64,000 nucleotides of DNA from Lewinellaceae bacterium (lineage in GTDB: Bacteria > Bacteroidota > Bacteroidia > Chitinophagales > Saprospiraceae), in NCBI GenBank assembly GCA_016716135.1, contig JADJWX010000013.1, positions 1 to 64,000 of the forward strand. Reading direction: 5' to 3'. Of this stretch, positions 33,293 to 42,986 are shown one piece after another (position 1 is the first letter of the stretch; each line of letters starts with the position of its first letter). The translations under genes and the position numbers were made by a program. Below the pieces are notes generated by a model that saw only the letters and a program-made list of their open reading frames with translations, was not told the DNA's origin and did no database searches.

Positions 33293-34624
33293 ATGACAAA
33301 TACCAACCTCGCCCCCAGCCCCCCGATCCTCACCTCCTGGAAACAAAAACTCGCGCTGGCGCTGGCCGGCGCCGGTGTGCTGCTCTTGCTGCTGGTTTGG
33401 CTTTCCCGCGATGCCTTCGCGCCGTTGCCGGTTTTGCTGCTTTCCCTTAGCCTGATGGCGGCAGGTGTGCTGCTGTTTGTCCGCGTGGAGTACCTGCGCC
33501 GGCCCGAAGGCATCCAAAACAACGGCGTATGGTTCCGGAGTTTGAGCGCCCGCGGCGTATGGGCCTGGCTGGCTGCCATTGTGCTTACCGGATTTTACAC
33601 GGCGCTGTATTTCGGGCCGGCGGCCTGGTTTGAAGGGCTGTCGGATTTATTTAGTCCACTCAGCCGCCTGTTAAAAGGCAAGCCGGCCGACAAGTGGTTT
33701 GTTTACGGCAGTTTGTACACGTTTTCCGTATTGGTGATGGGCTTGAAATTCGGGTTCAAGTACCGGCACAGCCGTTACCAGGTGATTCGCACCATATCGG
33801 TGAGCTTTTTCCAACTGGGTTTTGCTTTTCTGATCCCGGCATTTATGCAGGCGATGAACCAGCCGGAGTATTATTTTACCTACTTCTGGCCTTTGAAGGA
33901 TTGGTACGGGACGCCCTCGGCGGCTAACTATTTTGGCGGGTATGCCATTGGGCCTTACTTGTTGGTGTTTGGGGCGCTGATGACGTTCGTGGCAACGCCC
34001 CTGCTGACCTGGTTTTTTGGGAAACGCTGGTACTGTTCCTGGGTGTGCGGCTGCGGCGGACTCGCCGAAACGGCCGGCGATCCGTTCCGGCATTTGTCGG
34101 ACAAAAGCCTGCGAGCCTGGAAAATCGAGCGCTGGATGATCCACGGGGTGCTGGTCGCGGTTGTTTTGGTGACCGGACTGCTTTGGCTGAACTCCTATCA
34201 GAAAGGCGCCGTATTGGGCAGCTGGTCGCAGACATTCTACACCTGGTACGGCTACATCATCGGCATGGCGTTTAGCGGTGTGGTCGGTGTGGGGTTTTAT
34301 CCACTGATGGGCAGCAGGGTTTGGTGTCGGTTTGGTTGTCCGCAAGCGGCAATTCTCGGCATTTTTCAACGGAAAAAATCCAAATTTCGCATCACGGCAA
34401 ACGGCGGGCAGTGCATCAGCTGCGGCAATTGTTCGACCTATTGCGAAATGGGCATTGATGTGCGCCACTATGCGCAGCGGGGCCAGGACGTGGTGCGGGC
34501 CTCCTGTGTGGGTTGCGGTATTTGTGCGGCGGTATGTCCGCGCGGGGTGCTGCGCCTCGAAGGGGCAGGCGATGATGTGGATAACCGTGCAGCGGCGTTG
34601 CGGACGGAGCAGGTGAAAATCTGA
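33293..34624 (+). CDS. Membrane 4Fe-4S ferredoxin-type electron-transfer protein
   Basis: This 443-residue protein has about six to seven transmembrane helices, conserved cysteine loops (WYCSWVCGCGG and WCRFGCPQAA), and two C-terminal 4Fe-4S motifs, CISCGNCSTYC (from residue 374) and CVGCGICAAVCP (near 405). This is the layout of NapH/NosR/CcoG-type proteins, which move electrons across or along the membrane. It follows the FAD oxidoreductase gene after the palindrome array, and the two probably form one electron-transfer unit. The acceptor is not encoded nearby. Confidence 0.82.
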   Translation: MTNTNLAPSPPILTSWKQKLALALAGAGVLLLLLVWLSRDAFAPLPVLLLSLSLMAAGVLLFVRVEYLRRPEGIQNNGVWFRSLSARGVWAWLAAIVLTGFYTALYFGPAAWFEGLSDLFSPLSRLLKGKPADKWFVYGSLYTFSVLVMGLKFGFKYRHSRYQVIRTISVSFFQLGFAFLIPAFMQAMNQPEYYFTYFWPLKDWYGTPSAANYFGGYAIGPYLLVFGALMTFVATPLLTWFFGKRWYCSWVCGCGGLAETAGDPFRHLSDKSLRAWKIERWMIHGVLVAVVLVTGLLWLNSYQKGAVLGSWSQTFYTWYGYIIGMAFSGVVGVGFYPLMGSRVWCRFGCPQAAILGIFQRKKSKFRITANGGQCISCGNCSTYCEMGIDVRHYAQRGQDVVRASCVGCGICAAVCPRGVLRLEGAGDDVDNRAAALRTEQVKI

Positions 34625-34768
34625 CCTGACAGGTTTTAGGCCCGAATGACCACCATCACCCCGTACACTAACCGGAATACTTGTACGTCAGGGTATAAAA
34701 TCATCAATTTTGAATGCAATTCAGGGATTTATTTTCCCCTGTATGTTTTAACAAAAATTGAGGAAGTC

Positions 34769-35137
34769 ATGAAAAATATCCTGAAAGTTATGTTCTCGAT
34801 TGCCGTGTTTCTTTTCAGCGCCGGTTTGTTTGCGCAAGAACCCGAGGCAATAACCGGTACCAATACCCAACAATACGACGATATCCAACTCGTAGCCGTT
34901 TATCCTAATCCGGCCACTGAGCGCCTGCTGATCGAATTTACCGCCGACGAATGGGGCGAAGATTTGCTGTTGCGTGTAAAAAACAGTGCCGGCAAAACCA
35001 TTCTTAAGCGCAACCTGGTTACGGCTTTCGGGGGAAATATGGTAATCCTTCAGGTTGGTCAACTTCCCCTGGGTGAGTATGTCGTGCAACTGGATGAGGG
35101 CCGGAAAGCACGTTCGGTGCGGTGGCAAAAAATGTAA
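34769..35137 (+). CDS. Small secreted protein consisting mostly of a T9SS-like sorting domain
   Basis: This 122-residue protein has a signal peptide (MKNILKVMFSIAVFLFSAGL, ending FAQ), about 25 linker residues, and then a type A sorting-domain-like fold (LVAVYPNPATERLLIEF to ARSVRWQKM). There is almost no cargo domain. The ATG at 34769 is chosen because it begins the signal peptide. Function unknown. Confidence 0.7.
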   Translation: MKNILKVMFSIAVFLFSAGLFAQEPEAITGTNTQQYDDIQLVAVYPNPATERLLIEFTADEWGEDLLLRVKNSAGKTILKRNLVTAFGGNMVILQVGQLPLGEYVVQLDEGRKARSVRWQKM

Positions 35138-35167
35138 CTACCCGGAAGAAACTTTTTTTAAAGCCCA

Positions 35168-35199
35168 TTGGAAATTCCAGTCGCGAATGCCTACCTTTG
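35168..35199 (+). promoter_or_regulatory. Promoter of the L25 gene
   Basis: TACCTTTG at 35192-35199 fits TAnnTTTG, with TTG at 35168-35170, 21 bases upstream. The ATG is 43 bases downstream. Confidence 0.6.
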
Positions 35200-35241
35200 C
35201 GGGCTCTTTTTGTAAAGGGCTAAAATTTTACTTGAAATACA

Positions 35242-35808
35242 ATGGAAATCATTGCTTTAAAAGCGGAGCCGAAAGCAAATTCCGGCAAACAAGCCGCAAA
35301 AAAAGTACGCCATGCCGGCATGACCCCGGCCATTATGTATAAAAGCGGCGGCGGCGAGCCGGTGCAATTCAGCGTCGATCCTGCTGAGTTCCGTCATTTG
35401 GTATATACTCCGGAGTTTAAACTGGCGGAGATTGAACTGAACGGCGTGAAACACAAGTGTATTCTGAAAGATATCCAGTTTCACCCGGTAACAGAAAAGG
35501 TCCTGCACCTCGATTTTCTGGAACTTGCCGACGGCGTGAAATTCAAAGCGGCTGTGCCCTTGCGTTTTAAAGGCAGTGCACCCGGTGTAAAAGCCGGTGG
35601 TAAATTCCTGACCACGCTGCGCAAAATCAACATCCTGACCACGCCGGATAAAGTTGTGGACAAGGTATTTGCCGATATTTCCGGTATGGGCCTGGGCGAT
35701 GTGATCCGGGTACGCGATATCGAAACGCAGGAAGGTGTGGAAATCACCAACAATGCCGCCGTGCCGATTGCCTCCATCGAGATCCCGCGTGCGTTGAAAA
35801 CCGCATAA
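35242..35808 (+). CDS. rplY: 50S ribosomal protein L25/Ctc family
   Basis: This 188-residue protein has the N-terminal L25 domain (MEIIALKAEPKANSGKQAAK, KVRHAGMTPAIMYKSGG, IQFHPVTEKVLHLDFLE) and the C-terminal TL5/Ctc extension (VPLRFKGSAPGVKAGGKFL, GLGDVIRVRDIE). L25 binds 5S rRNA in the large ribosomal subunit. It has its own promoter and terminator and appears monocistronic. Confidence 0.93.
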   Translation: MEIIALKAEPKANSGKQAAKKVRHAGMTPAIMYKSGGGEPVQFSVDPAEFRHLVYTPEFKLAEIELNGVKHKCILKDIQFHPVTEKVLHLDFLELADGVKFKAAVPLRFKGSAPGVKAGGKFLTTLRKINILTTPDKVVDKVFADISGMGLGDVIRVRDIETQEGVEITNNAAVPIASIEIPRALKTA

Positions 35809-35837
35809 TTTTCATACCCGGTTCATTGTTGAATTTG

Positions 35838-35885
35838 GGAAAAATCCCGAGTTTTTCAGTCTGAAAAATTCGGGATTTTTTATTT
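35838..35885 (+). terminator. Rho-independent terminator of rplY
   Basis: AAATCCCGAGTTTTTCAG pairs with CTGAAAAATTCGGGATTT and is followed by T residues. It is a strong, nearly perfect stem. Confidence 0.85.
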
Positions 35886-35951
35886 CCAGCCCGGCGATTC
35901 CCGAATTTTGTGTTTTCCTTTACTTGAATTTGAAAACCAATCTTCCCAAAT

Positions 35952-38024
35952 ATGCACCGAGTCGCCTTGTTTGAACTGTTTGCTGAAAACCCGAACCGCA
36001 CCGCAGTGCTGATTTTGGGAATAATCAGCCTGTTGCAGCCGCCTGTGCAGGCGCAAACGTTCTGGACAGAACATTTTAACGACGAAAACCTGGCCACTAC
36101 ATACTGGGTGCATGGCGGCACAAACAACGGTCCGGCAACCTGGACCTGGACGCCCGATCCCACCGCCGGCTACCAGGAACCCGATCTGGAGCCATTCGCC
36201 GCTACCACCGCTGCCGACGGGTATTTTTATTTCAACTCCGATTACAATGGCCTGGCGCCCCACGATGCCTGGCTGACCGGCTTGGGGAACCCGGTCGGCT
36301 GCAACGGCAAAACAAACGTTCACCTGCGCTTTTTTACGCAATATGTCTATTTCAACCCCGACAGCAGCCGCGCCCAGGTGGGAGTGAGCACCAACGGCAC
36401 GGACTTTACCTACCGGGACTTGTTCGACGGCTGGCCGGCCAATTTGCCCTACCACAGCTGGGTGGATATCGATCTCGACGAAGCCGATGACCAGGCCATG
36501 GTTTGGCTGCGCTTCCGCTGGATCGGCAGGTACGAATACCACTGGAAAATTGACGACCTGAGTCTCTTCACCCCGGATGTTTCCAATGTCGACTCCTGCA
36601 ATACGGCGGTGGATATCAGCCCATATTTCGGAAAGGCCCCGGGTATCCCGCAAACCACCGGCCTGTTCGACAACAGCACGGCCACCGTTTCAGCCTCCGA
36701 CCCGGCAGTCAGCTGTTGGAATGAAACGGCCGGCGGCGGCCCCGACATCCTGAATACCACGATGTGGTACACGTTTACCGGCGACGGCGGCAACTACAGC
36801 GTTCAAACCGTGCCCTGCAACGCCACCAACTACATCGGCAGCAGCCAGGGCAGCACCGGCGATACACAAATGCTGATCTTTTCGGGCGAAAATTGCACCG
36901 ACCTGACCCCGGTGGTGTGCAACGACGACCTGTTCGCCGACGGCCTGCCCGATTGGCGCGCCGGCCTCACCCTGGAAACCGAACCCGGCCAACGCTACTT
37001 CATGCTGATCGATGCGGCGGAAATGCAAGGCATCGTGGCAACCGGTGAATTTTGCATCGAAATTACCCAACTGCCCGCCGTGCCCTGCGCCCAGGGGCAG
37101 GCCGGAGATTTCAGCCTGGAGCCGGATGCATTCCTGTGCCAGGGTGAAAACCTGGCCGAGGTGCTGACGGTCGATACTGCCGGTTTTACGTTGCCCACCG
37201 TTGGCGACGTGGCTGGTGTGGCCTGGTGTTTTAGTGCGGAACCAATTCCGGCAAACACCTGGCCGGGCGACGTGCCGGGTGTGGTAAGCACGCCATTTTC
37301 ACCCGACGTCGCAGCGCCTTTTCTCCTGAATAACGGTACTACGGTCAGTTACGGGCAATATTACCTGACCCCGGTAGTGCTTGGCAACGGTAAGTTGATC
37401 ATTCCGGGCATGCTGCCCTATGTGTACAATATCGACCCAACGGGAAGCTGTTTTTTTGTCGGGCAATCACGCCCAATTGTGTTGCTTCCCGAACTCAATC
37501 CACTTGCGGCTACTGCCGAAATTGAACACGAAATGATCCCGCCCGGCCAAAACGGTTCGGTGCAACTCAGTGTTTCCGGCGGCTCGTCGGACTACTTCGG
37601 CGATCCGATTTTTACGGGTTATGTCTGGAGCAATTCGGAAACAACTATGATCGTGCACGACCTGGCTGCCGGTGCCTATACCGTGACCATCTATGATGTA
37701 TCAGGTTGTGTGGACTCCCTGACGCTAACCGTCACGGTGGATGCGGTCACCGGCCTGGCCGATCCGATTTTCGTCCGCAAACTGGAGCTCCACCCGAACC
37801 CCACGGCGGGCCGGTTGCTGCTCGAACTTGAGCTGGATCGGCCGTTGGAGTTGGGGCTCGAATTGCTGACCTTGCATGGCCGGATCATACAAACGGAAGA
37901 TGTCGGCCCGGTAAGCACGCTGAACCACACGTTTGACCTGAGCCAATTGCCTGCGGGCAGTTATCTGCTACGGCTGAAGGCAGGTGGTGAAATTGCCTTG
38001 CGGCAAATTGTGCTACAGCGCTGA
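35952..38024 (+). CDS. Secreted T9SS multidomain protein
   Basis: This 690-residue protein has a signal region (NRTAVLILGIISLLQPPVQA). An N-terminal MAM/jelly-roll-like segment follows (about 40-215, FWTEHFNDENLATTYWVHGG to HWKIDDLSLF). A second module resembles bacterial pre-peptidase or surface beta-sandwich domains (about 240-380, SVQTVPCNATNYIGSS, RYFMLIDAAE). Then come a SprB-like repeat (about 545-600, GYVWSNSETTMIVHDLAAGA) and a type A sorting domain (LELHPNPTAGRLLLELEL to ALRQIVLQR). Probably an adhesin-like surface protein; no catalytic motif is seen. Confidence 0.78.
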   Translation: MHRVALFELFAENPNRTAVLILGIISLLQPPVQAQTFWTEHFNDENLATTYWVHGGTNNGPATWTWTPDPTAGYQEPDLEPFAATTAADGYFYFNSDYNGLAPHDAWLTGLGNPVGCNGKTNVHLRFFTQYVYFNPDSSRAQVGVSTNGTDFTYRDLFDGWPANLPYHSWVDIDLDEADDQAMVWLRFRWIGRYEYHWKIDDLSLFTPDVSNVDSCNTAVDISPYFGKAPGIPQTTGLFDNSTATVSASDPAVSCWNETAGGGPDILNTTMWYTFTGDGGNYSVQTVPCNATNYIGSSQGSTGDTQMLIFSGENCTDLTPVVCNDDLFADGLPDWRAGLTLETEPGQRYFMLIDAAEMQGIVATGEFCIEITQLPAVPCAQGQAGDFSLEPDAFLCQGENLAEVLTVDTAGFTLPTVGDVAGVAWCFSAEPIPANTWPGDVPGVVSTPFSPDVAAPFLLNNGTTVSYGQYYLTPVVLGNGKLIIPGMLPYVYNIDPTGSCFFVGQSRPIVLLPELNPLAATAEIEHEMIPPGQNGSVQLSVSGGSSDYFGDPIFTGYVWSNSETTMIVHDLAAGAYTVTIYDVSGCVDSLTLTVTVDAVTGLADPIFVRKLELHPNPTAGRLLLELELDRPLELGLELLTLHGRIIQTEDVGPVSTLNHTFDLSQLPAGSYLLRLKAGGEIALRQIVLQR

Positions 38025-38060
38025 AGGCTGCTTTTTTTAGAAAAAACTATCTGCTCAACC

Positions 38061-38990
38061 ATGTTTGAACTTACCCAATCGCCTTTCGGAAAATACCGCC
38101 TGTATACCCTGCACCATCCCGAAACCGGCGATGGGTTCAGCATCGTGCCGGGGCTGGGCGCTACGGTGCTGGAATTGCATTTTCGTGGCACTAATGTCCT
38201 CGACGGGTACCAGTCGCCCGAAGAACTCGAAGCCGGCAAGTGGGGCAAAAGCGCCCTGCTTTTTCCCTTTCCCAACCGCCTGAAAGACGGGGCGTACCGC
38301 TGGCTCGGTGAAAACCATTTTTTCCCGATCAACCACGCCGCCTCGAACAATGCCATCCACGGTTTTGTCCGCTACGAAGCGTTCGAAGTGGTCCGGATCG
38401 AGCTGACCAACGAAACGGCCGAATTGACCTGCCGGTACGATTACCGGGGGCAGCACGCGAGTTATCCCTTTCCGTTTAGTCTGGAGGTTACGTTCAATAT
38501 GAGCTACCGGAGCGCTTTTCATGTATCCTTTTTTCTGAAAAACCGGCACAAAGAAGCGATTCCCGTCGGCCTGGGCTGGCACCCCTATTTTCGCCTGGCC
38601 GGCACCGCGGGGGAGCACCAGATGCAGTTGCCAACCTGCCAACTGGTGGAGATCGACGAGCGGATGATCCCTACCGGCGGCCTGCGCACCTTCCCTGATT
38701 TTTCCAAAGAAAAACGGCTCGGCGATACCGCGCTGGACAATTGTTTCAAAGTTGCCGACGAGCACACGCTGTACCACCTGCACCTGCGCGCCGGCACCCG
38801 GCTACTCACGCTGGCCGCCAGCCGCGCGCTCTTCCCCTTTTTCCAGGTGTTCACGCCGCCCGACCGCCAAAGCATCGCCCTGGAACCCATGACCTGCAAC
38901 GTGAACGCCTTCCAAACCGGCGACGGCCTCGTGACCGTGCCGGCGGGCGGCGACTGGACGGCGGCGTTCGGGCTGGAGTACCGGGAGTAG
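38061..38990 (+). CDS. Aldose 1-epimerase family protein
   Basis: This 309-residue protein has the mutarotase fold with ALLFPFPNRLKDGAY, the histidine in SNNAIHGFV, the second histidine in GLGWHPYF and the catalytic glutamate in IALEPMTCNVNAF. It interconverts alpha and beta anomers of hexoses. It follows the T9SS gene by 36 bp and ends just before the convergent glycosyltransferase-like gene. The sugar specificity is not evident. Confidence 0.87.
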   Translation: MFELTQSPFGKYRLYTLHHPETGDGFSIVPGLGATVLELHFRGTNVLDGYQSPEELEAGKWGKSALLFPFPNRLKDGAYRWLGENHFFPINHAASNNAIHGFVRYEAFEVVRIELTNETAELTCRYDYRGQHASYPFPFSLEVTFNMSYRSAFHVSFFLKNRHKEAIPVGLGWHPYFRLAGTAGEHQMQLPTCQLVEIDERMIPTGGLRTFPDFSKEKRLGDTALDNCFKVADEHTLYHLHLRAGTRLLTLAASRALFPFFQVFTPPDRQSIALEPMTCNVNAFQTGDGLVTVPAGGDWTAAFGLEYRE

Positions 38991-39005
38991 GCGGCCCCCT
39001 CCGGA

Positions 39006-40859
39006 TCACTTACCGGAATTGCGAACCACCCGGCTCAATCCTTCCGCCCGGGCTTTCGATTGTGCAGCCATCGACCGGTTGCCGCCATAGCCGTACAAAT
39101 CGCTTTGCAGCTGATAATGGTAGGCAAACAAGTTCGCCAGTTCAATCTGGACCGGTGAATTTAGCCGCTGCCCGGGTTTTAGCTGGTTTAGAAATCGGGG
39201 CTCCCGGCGCAAAAAATCTGCATGGAGTGCCTGTGCCTGGCTCCATTGCCGGGCTTCTGCCAACGTTGCCACCCGGTCGTTATACACCAATTCATAAAAA
39301 ACGGAATAATCCGTCGGGTCCAGCATGCTGCTTTCCGGCCGGTAATTTTTCCCGCTAAAAAAATAAAAACACAAGGCCGCAACCGCTGTTTTGATCAACC
39401 AAACACGCGGCCTGCCCGGCTCCATGCGCAGGCATTCGACCAGTGCATAGGCGGCAAAGGGTAAAAACAAGACCAGCAGTGGCGTTCGAAACCGGCCAAG
39501 CACGTAAAAACCCAGCAGGACAGCCACTTGCAGGAAAACGGCCAGGTACAATGCCGGTATTTTTTTTCGTTGAAATGCGGCAAAAAACAATCCTGCCACA
39601 GCGCACCAAATGATCCAGTGGGCATTCAAAAAAGCTACCTGCAACGCCGGAACCATCGATTTATAAAAATAAAAATTCTCGTTGTTCGGCCATTCCGTGC
39701 CGTTCAGCGCCCGTCCCAGCTTGTTGCCCAATAAGGCCAGGTAACTGCCGGCCGATGGATGCGTCTGCAAAGCCGCCATGGCCGCCGGGACAAAGCTGCC
39801 GCCGTGCTGTTCCATAATTTCGGCACATCTGGAAGCTTCGGGCTGCCAGCCTGAAACGGTCTTCGTCGCGTATACATTTGCCACAACAAAAGTGACCGGG
39901 CCAACGCTGGAAACACTGAAAAGCGGCGCACCGACGGCCTTGTTTCGAAAAATTAACGGCGAAAGAACCAGTGCAAACCCAAGTAGCAGGCAAGCGGTGT
40001 TCCGGAGCACAGGCCCTGAAAAATTGCGAACCCGGTTAACATACAGCGCCAATGCGCCGGGCAGCAGCAACAAATAAACTGCTTGCAGCAGCACCGCCAG
40101 GCCAAGCGTCAATCCGTGCAGCAAAAATGCTTTTCCGGTCTGCCGCGACAAGGCGCGGTCCAAGGTCCAAATGGCTGCCAGCGCAAAAAACACACTCCAA
40201 CTGCTGCGCAACAGCAGGATTTCCTGGAAAAGGACCGGCCCGCAAAACAGGTACAACAAGCCGGTCAGGCCGGCCACCGTTTCACCAAAATGCCGCCGGG
40301 CGATATCCCACAGCAGTATGCCGCTGCAAATGCCCAGCAAACTTTGCAGGAACAGCATCCAATACACCCCTTCGCCGATGAGCCGGTACAAAATTGCCAG
40401 CAGATAGGCGTAGAGTGGTTCCTGGTGATACCGGTTCCCGCCGTACCAGTTGTTCCACAAAATTTTTCCGGGTTCTGAACCCCGGCCCTGGTTCGGATCG
40501 GCAAACCGGATTGCCGATAATTTTTCGGGGTGTTGTTTGAAAAAATAGTCGGCGAATTCGCGGTGCCAACCGTGGTACGGGTGTAGCGGTTGCCGGTTGA
40601 GCCAGTCGCCGGCGGCCAGGGTGCGCGCCCATTCGTCAAAAAATGCGCTGTCGGATTCTTTCCATTCGTACATCCGGTAGAGCGGGCCGTTTGCCGCTTC
40701 GTTGAACATAAACACGCGGACCAGCAGCCAGCCCAGGATGAGCCCACCCAAAACGGCTTTTCGACGCCCGACCAGCCATGTCTCCAGCCGTTCCGGAAAC
40801 TGCTTGCCGGGAGGCTGTTTGACCGGTTGTGGTTTGGCTTTTTTTCGCTTGTTTTTCAT
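39006..40859 (-). CDS. Polytopic membrane protein, glycosyltransferase family 39-like
   Basis: This 617-residue protein has a basic N-terminus (MKNKRKKAKPQPVKQPP), about eleven hydrophobic helices between residues 30 and 480, and a soluble C-terminal part (about 490-617). An early periplasmic loop carries ESDSAFFDEWARTLA and WYGGNRYHQEPLYAYLLA, which resembles the acidic first loop of PMT/ArnT-type GT-C glycosyltransferases. It could transfer a lipid-linked sugar. The start at 40859 is preferred over an upstream codon. Function inferred from topology. Confidence 0.65.
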   Translation of the reverse strand: MKNKRKKAKPQPVKQPPGKQFPERLETWLVGRRKAVLGGLILGWLLVRVFMFNEAANGPLYRMYEWKESDSAFFDEWARTLAAGDWLNRQPLHPYHGWHREFADYFFKQHPEKLSAIRFADPNQGRGSEPGKILWNNWYGGNRYHQEPLYAYLLAILYRLIGEGVYWMLFLQSLLGICSGILLWDIARRHFGETVAGLTGLLYLFCGPVLFQEILLLRSSWSVFFALAAIWTLDRALSRQTGKAFLLHGLTLGLAVLLQAVYLLLLPGALALYVNRVRNFSGPVLRNTACLLLGFALVLSPLIFRNKAVGAPLFSVSSVGPVTFVVANVYATKTVSGWQPEASRCAEIMEQHGGSFVPAAMAALQTHPSAGSYLALLGNKLGRALNGTEWPNNENFYFYKSMVPALQVAFLNAHWIIWCAVAGLFFAAFQRKKIPALYLAVFLQVAVLLGFYVLGRFRTPLLVLFLPFAAYALVECLRMEPGRPRVWLIKTAVAALCFYFFSGKNYRPESSMLDPTDYSVFYELVYNDRVATLAEARQWSQAQALHADFLRREPRFLNQLKPGQRLNSPVQIELANLFAYHYQLQSDLYGYGGNRSMAAQSKARAEGLSRVVRNSGK

Positions 40860-40946
40860 GTTTATTGTGCGTGCAGACAAAGCACAGCCGGGGCATCCTG
40901 CGTACAATTCAGAATGCCGGGTTGTGCCAGGTTTTTAAAAAAATCC

Positions 40947-42743
40947 TTAGTTCACGATTAGCTTACCGGTCGATACGAGTTGGTCCTCCACCCGCACCTG
41001 AAAAAAATACAGCCCGGCGGGCAAGTCCTGGCAATCCAGGTCAGCCTGGTTGCCGGTAGCCCTGGTGGTTTTCAGCATGCGCCCGGCCATGTCAACCAGG
41101 TTGACCTGCCAATTGGCCGTACCGCAAGCGCCGCACTGGAACTGGACATAGCGGCTTGCCGGGTTGGGGAAAACCTCCAGTTTCAGTTGCTGTGCTACCG
41201 GGTTTGTGCTCAACACCGATGCGAGAAATGCCTCTTCGATGGTATGAAAAACCGTGTTTGTGCTGATCGGCGGGAGGGTATCAAAATAAATTTCAGCATT
41301 GCCGGAAATGACCGAGCCCGATGGGATATCCGGCAAAGGCCAGGCGCGGTAGCTCACAAATCCGCGGGAATTGGCCGGGTTGACCGTGCTGTCCGGCAAA
41401 TTGATCGCTTCGTAAACAAAGCGCAGGAGACCGTTCTGATTCTGGGAAAATGTGTACGGATGCGATGAAGCGCCCGGGATGACCGAGCCCGGATCGAGCC
41501 CGGCCGGCAAGGCAATCCTGATTTCCAGGGTATGCGCCGTATCCGTTCCGGTATTTTGAAACTGGACCAGGTATTCCAGTTCGTTGCCGCGTTCGATCAG
41601 GTGTGCGCTGCCGTATCCAATCGGAAATGCCGTGACGTCGTTTGCCGAATTCGTCAATTGCGCTGCCTGGCACTCCCTGGATCGGTTGAATTGCCCGGCG
41701 GAAAAGGGGTATTGCAGGAAAATCCCGGTTGACGGATTGGTCCCGCAACCCTCGATCGTGGCATTGGTAAACCAGCCGCCGGGATAACCGGGTTGCTGCC
41801 GGGCGCGCAGGTGCCAGGTGGCGCCGTTGGCTTCCACGCTGAATTTTACAGAATCGCCGGCGCCCAGTTGGTACACATCCTGGCGGTACATGATCAGGTC
41901 TTCGGCAATGATGTAGTCGAGCGCGGGCGCAGTGGGTATGAGCGATTGGTTGGTGAGGGTAAAATGCACGCTATCGCCCGAGCAGATCGCCTGGGCCAGC
42001 ACCCGGGCGCCGTTCCAGGACGTGTCGGGCAAACAAACCGTATCCGGGAAAATACGGGCCTCCGAACAAACCACCTCCCCGGCCGCCACCGCGCAATCCA
42101 GTAGGCAGGAAATCGTAAACGCGCTGCAATCGAAGGATTGGATCGTGCCGAGTTCAAAACGCCAGCGGTTATCGGGCAAAGGCGTTGCAGGAATGGAACT
42201 CGATTGGAAAGTAAGCCGGGGATCAAGCTGGACCTCGGTGTAAACGTCCTCTGCTTCCGACAGGCCGTAATTACAACTGCGCACCGAGTACGGCTGGATG
42301 AGGCAGGGTTGGGGTGTGGGCCCGGAAATATCAACGCGCAATTGCGGACAATCCACAGCCTGCACCGGGAAATACGCGGTTAAGTCAATATCCTGATCGC
42401 CCGGAACGGAAAATTCATACAGAAGCGTACAACTTCCGCCGGGGTGGTTCAGGCCTTGCGCATAAACCCGCGCGAGTGTGTCTCCCGGCGGAACGTAGAT
42501 CTGTATCACCGCGAAAGGGGACACAACAGTACCGCCGGCGCCGGAAGGAACCAATTCAAGAATAATGGATGTATTCGGCATCCAGGGCTCTCCCACATCG
42601 TAAGCGCAATTTTCGAGCGTATCGAGAAATACCCTCCCGGTAACAGAACACTTAATGGATTGAGCAGTTAGCCCGACGATCGCTCCAAAAACCAGGAATA
42701 TTCCCACTATGGCACAAGAAATTCGTAGCCGTGTTCTTTTCAT
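40947..42743 (-). CDS. Secreted T9SS protein with conserved DUF11/DUF7619-like repeat
   Basis: This 598-residue protein has a signal peptide (MKRTRLRISCAIVGIFLVFG to LTAQ), a cysteine-containing N-terminal region (SIKCSVTGRVFLDTLENCAY), beta-sandwich repeats, and a late domain with GNELEYLVQFQNTGTDTAHT and GNAEIYFDTLPPISTNTVFH, typical of surface proteins of this group. It ends in a type A sorting domain (LEVFPNPASRYVQFQC to STGKLIVN). Probably a structural cell-surface protein. Confidence 0.75.
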   Translation of the reverse strand: MKRTRLRISCAIVGIFLVFGAIVGLTAQSIKCSVTGRVFLDTLENCAYDVGEPWMPNTSIILELVPSGAGGTVVSPFAVIQIYVPPGDTLARVYAQGLNHPGGSCTLLYEFSVPGDQDIDLTAYFPVQAVDCPQLRVDISGPTPQPCLIQPYSVRSCNYGLSEAEDVYTEVQLDPRLTFQSSSIPATPLPDNRWRFELGTIQSFDCSAFTISCLLDCAVAAGEVVCSEARIFPDTVCLPDTSWNGARVLAQAICSGDSVHFTLTNQSLIPTAPALDYIIAEDLIMYRQDVYQLGAGDSVKFSVEANGATWHLRARQQPGYPGGWFTNATIEGCGTNPSTGIFLQYPFSAGQFNRSRECQAAQLTNSANDVTAFPIGYGSAHLIERGNELEYLVQFQNTGTDTAHTLEIRIALPAGLDPGSVIPGASSHPYTFSQNQNGLLRFVYEAINLPDSTVNPANSRGFVSYRAWPLPDIPSGSVISGNAEIYFDTLPPISTNTVFHTIEEAFLASVLSTNPVAQQLKLEVFPNPASRYVQFQCGACGTANWQVNLVDMAGRMLKTTRATGNQADLDCQDLPAGLYFFQVRVEDQLVSTGKLIVN

Positions 42744-42986
42744 GATGCTCAATTCGGTTTGGTACGTTCGAATAGGTGGATTAGGCAACTGCATTTTCCG
42801 GCCGCCATGCTGCAAAAGTGTGGGGAAGGACCAGCCTGCACAAGTATATTTTTTGTACAAACTTGATCACTAATTTGACGGACAATGCCCTAAATGCCTG
42901 GTTACCAGTTTTAATAAACCAGGCAGAAAATTTGCACTCACGACTGTACCTTTTCACCGGTTTCTTAAAAGTCCGCATCCTTGCAC

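Noticed and set aside
32980..33579. Minus-strand open frame with repeated SEAVTSSHRFTA units
   Set aside because: It exists only because the palindrome array has a step divisible by three. It has no start context and lies over the ferredoxin-type gene in antisense.
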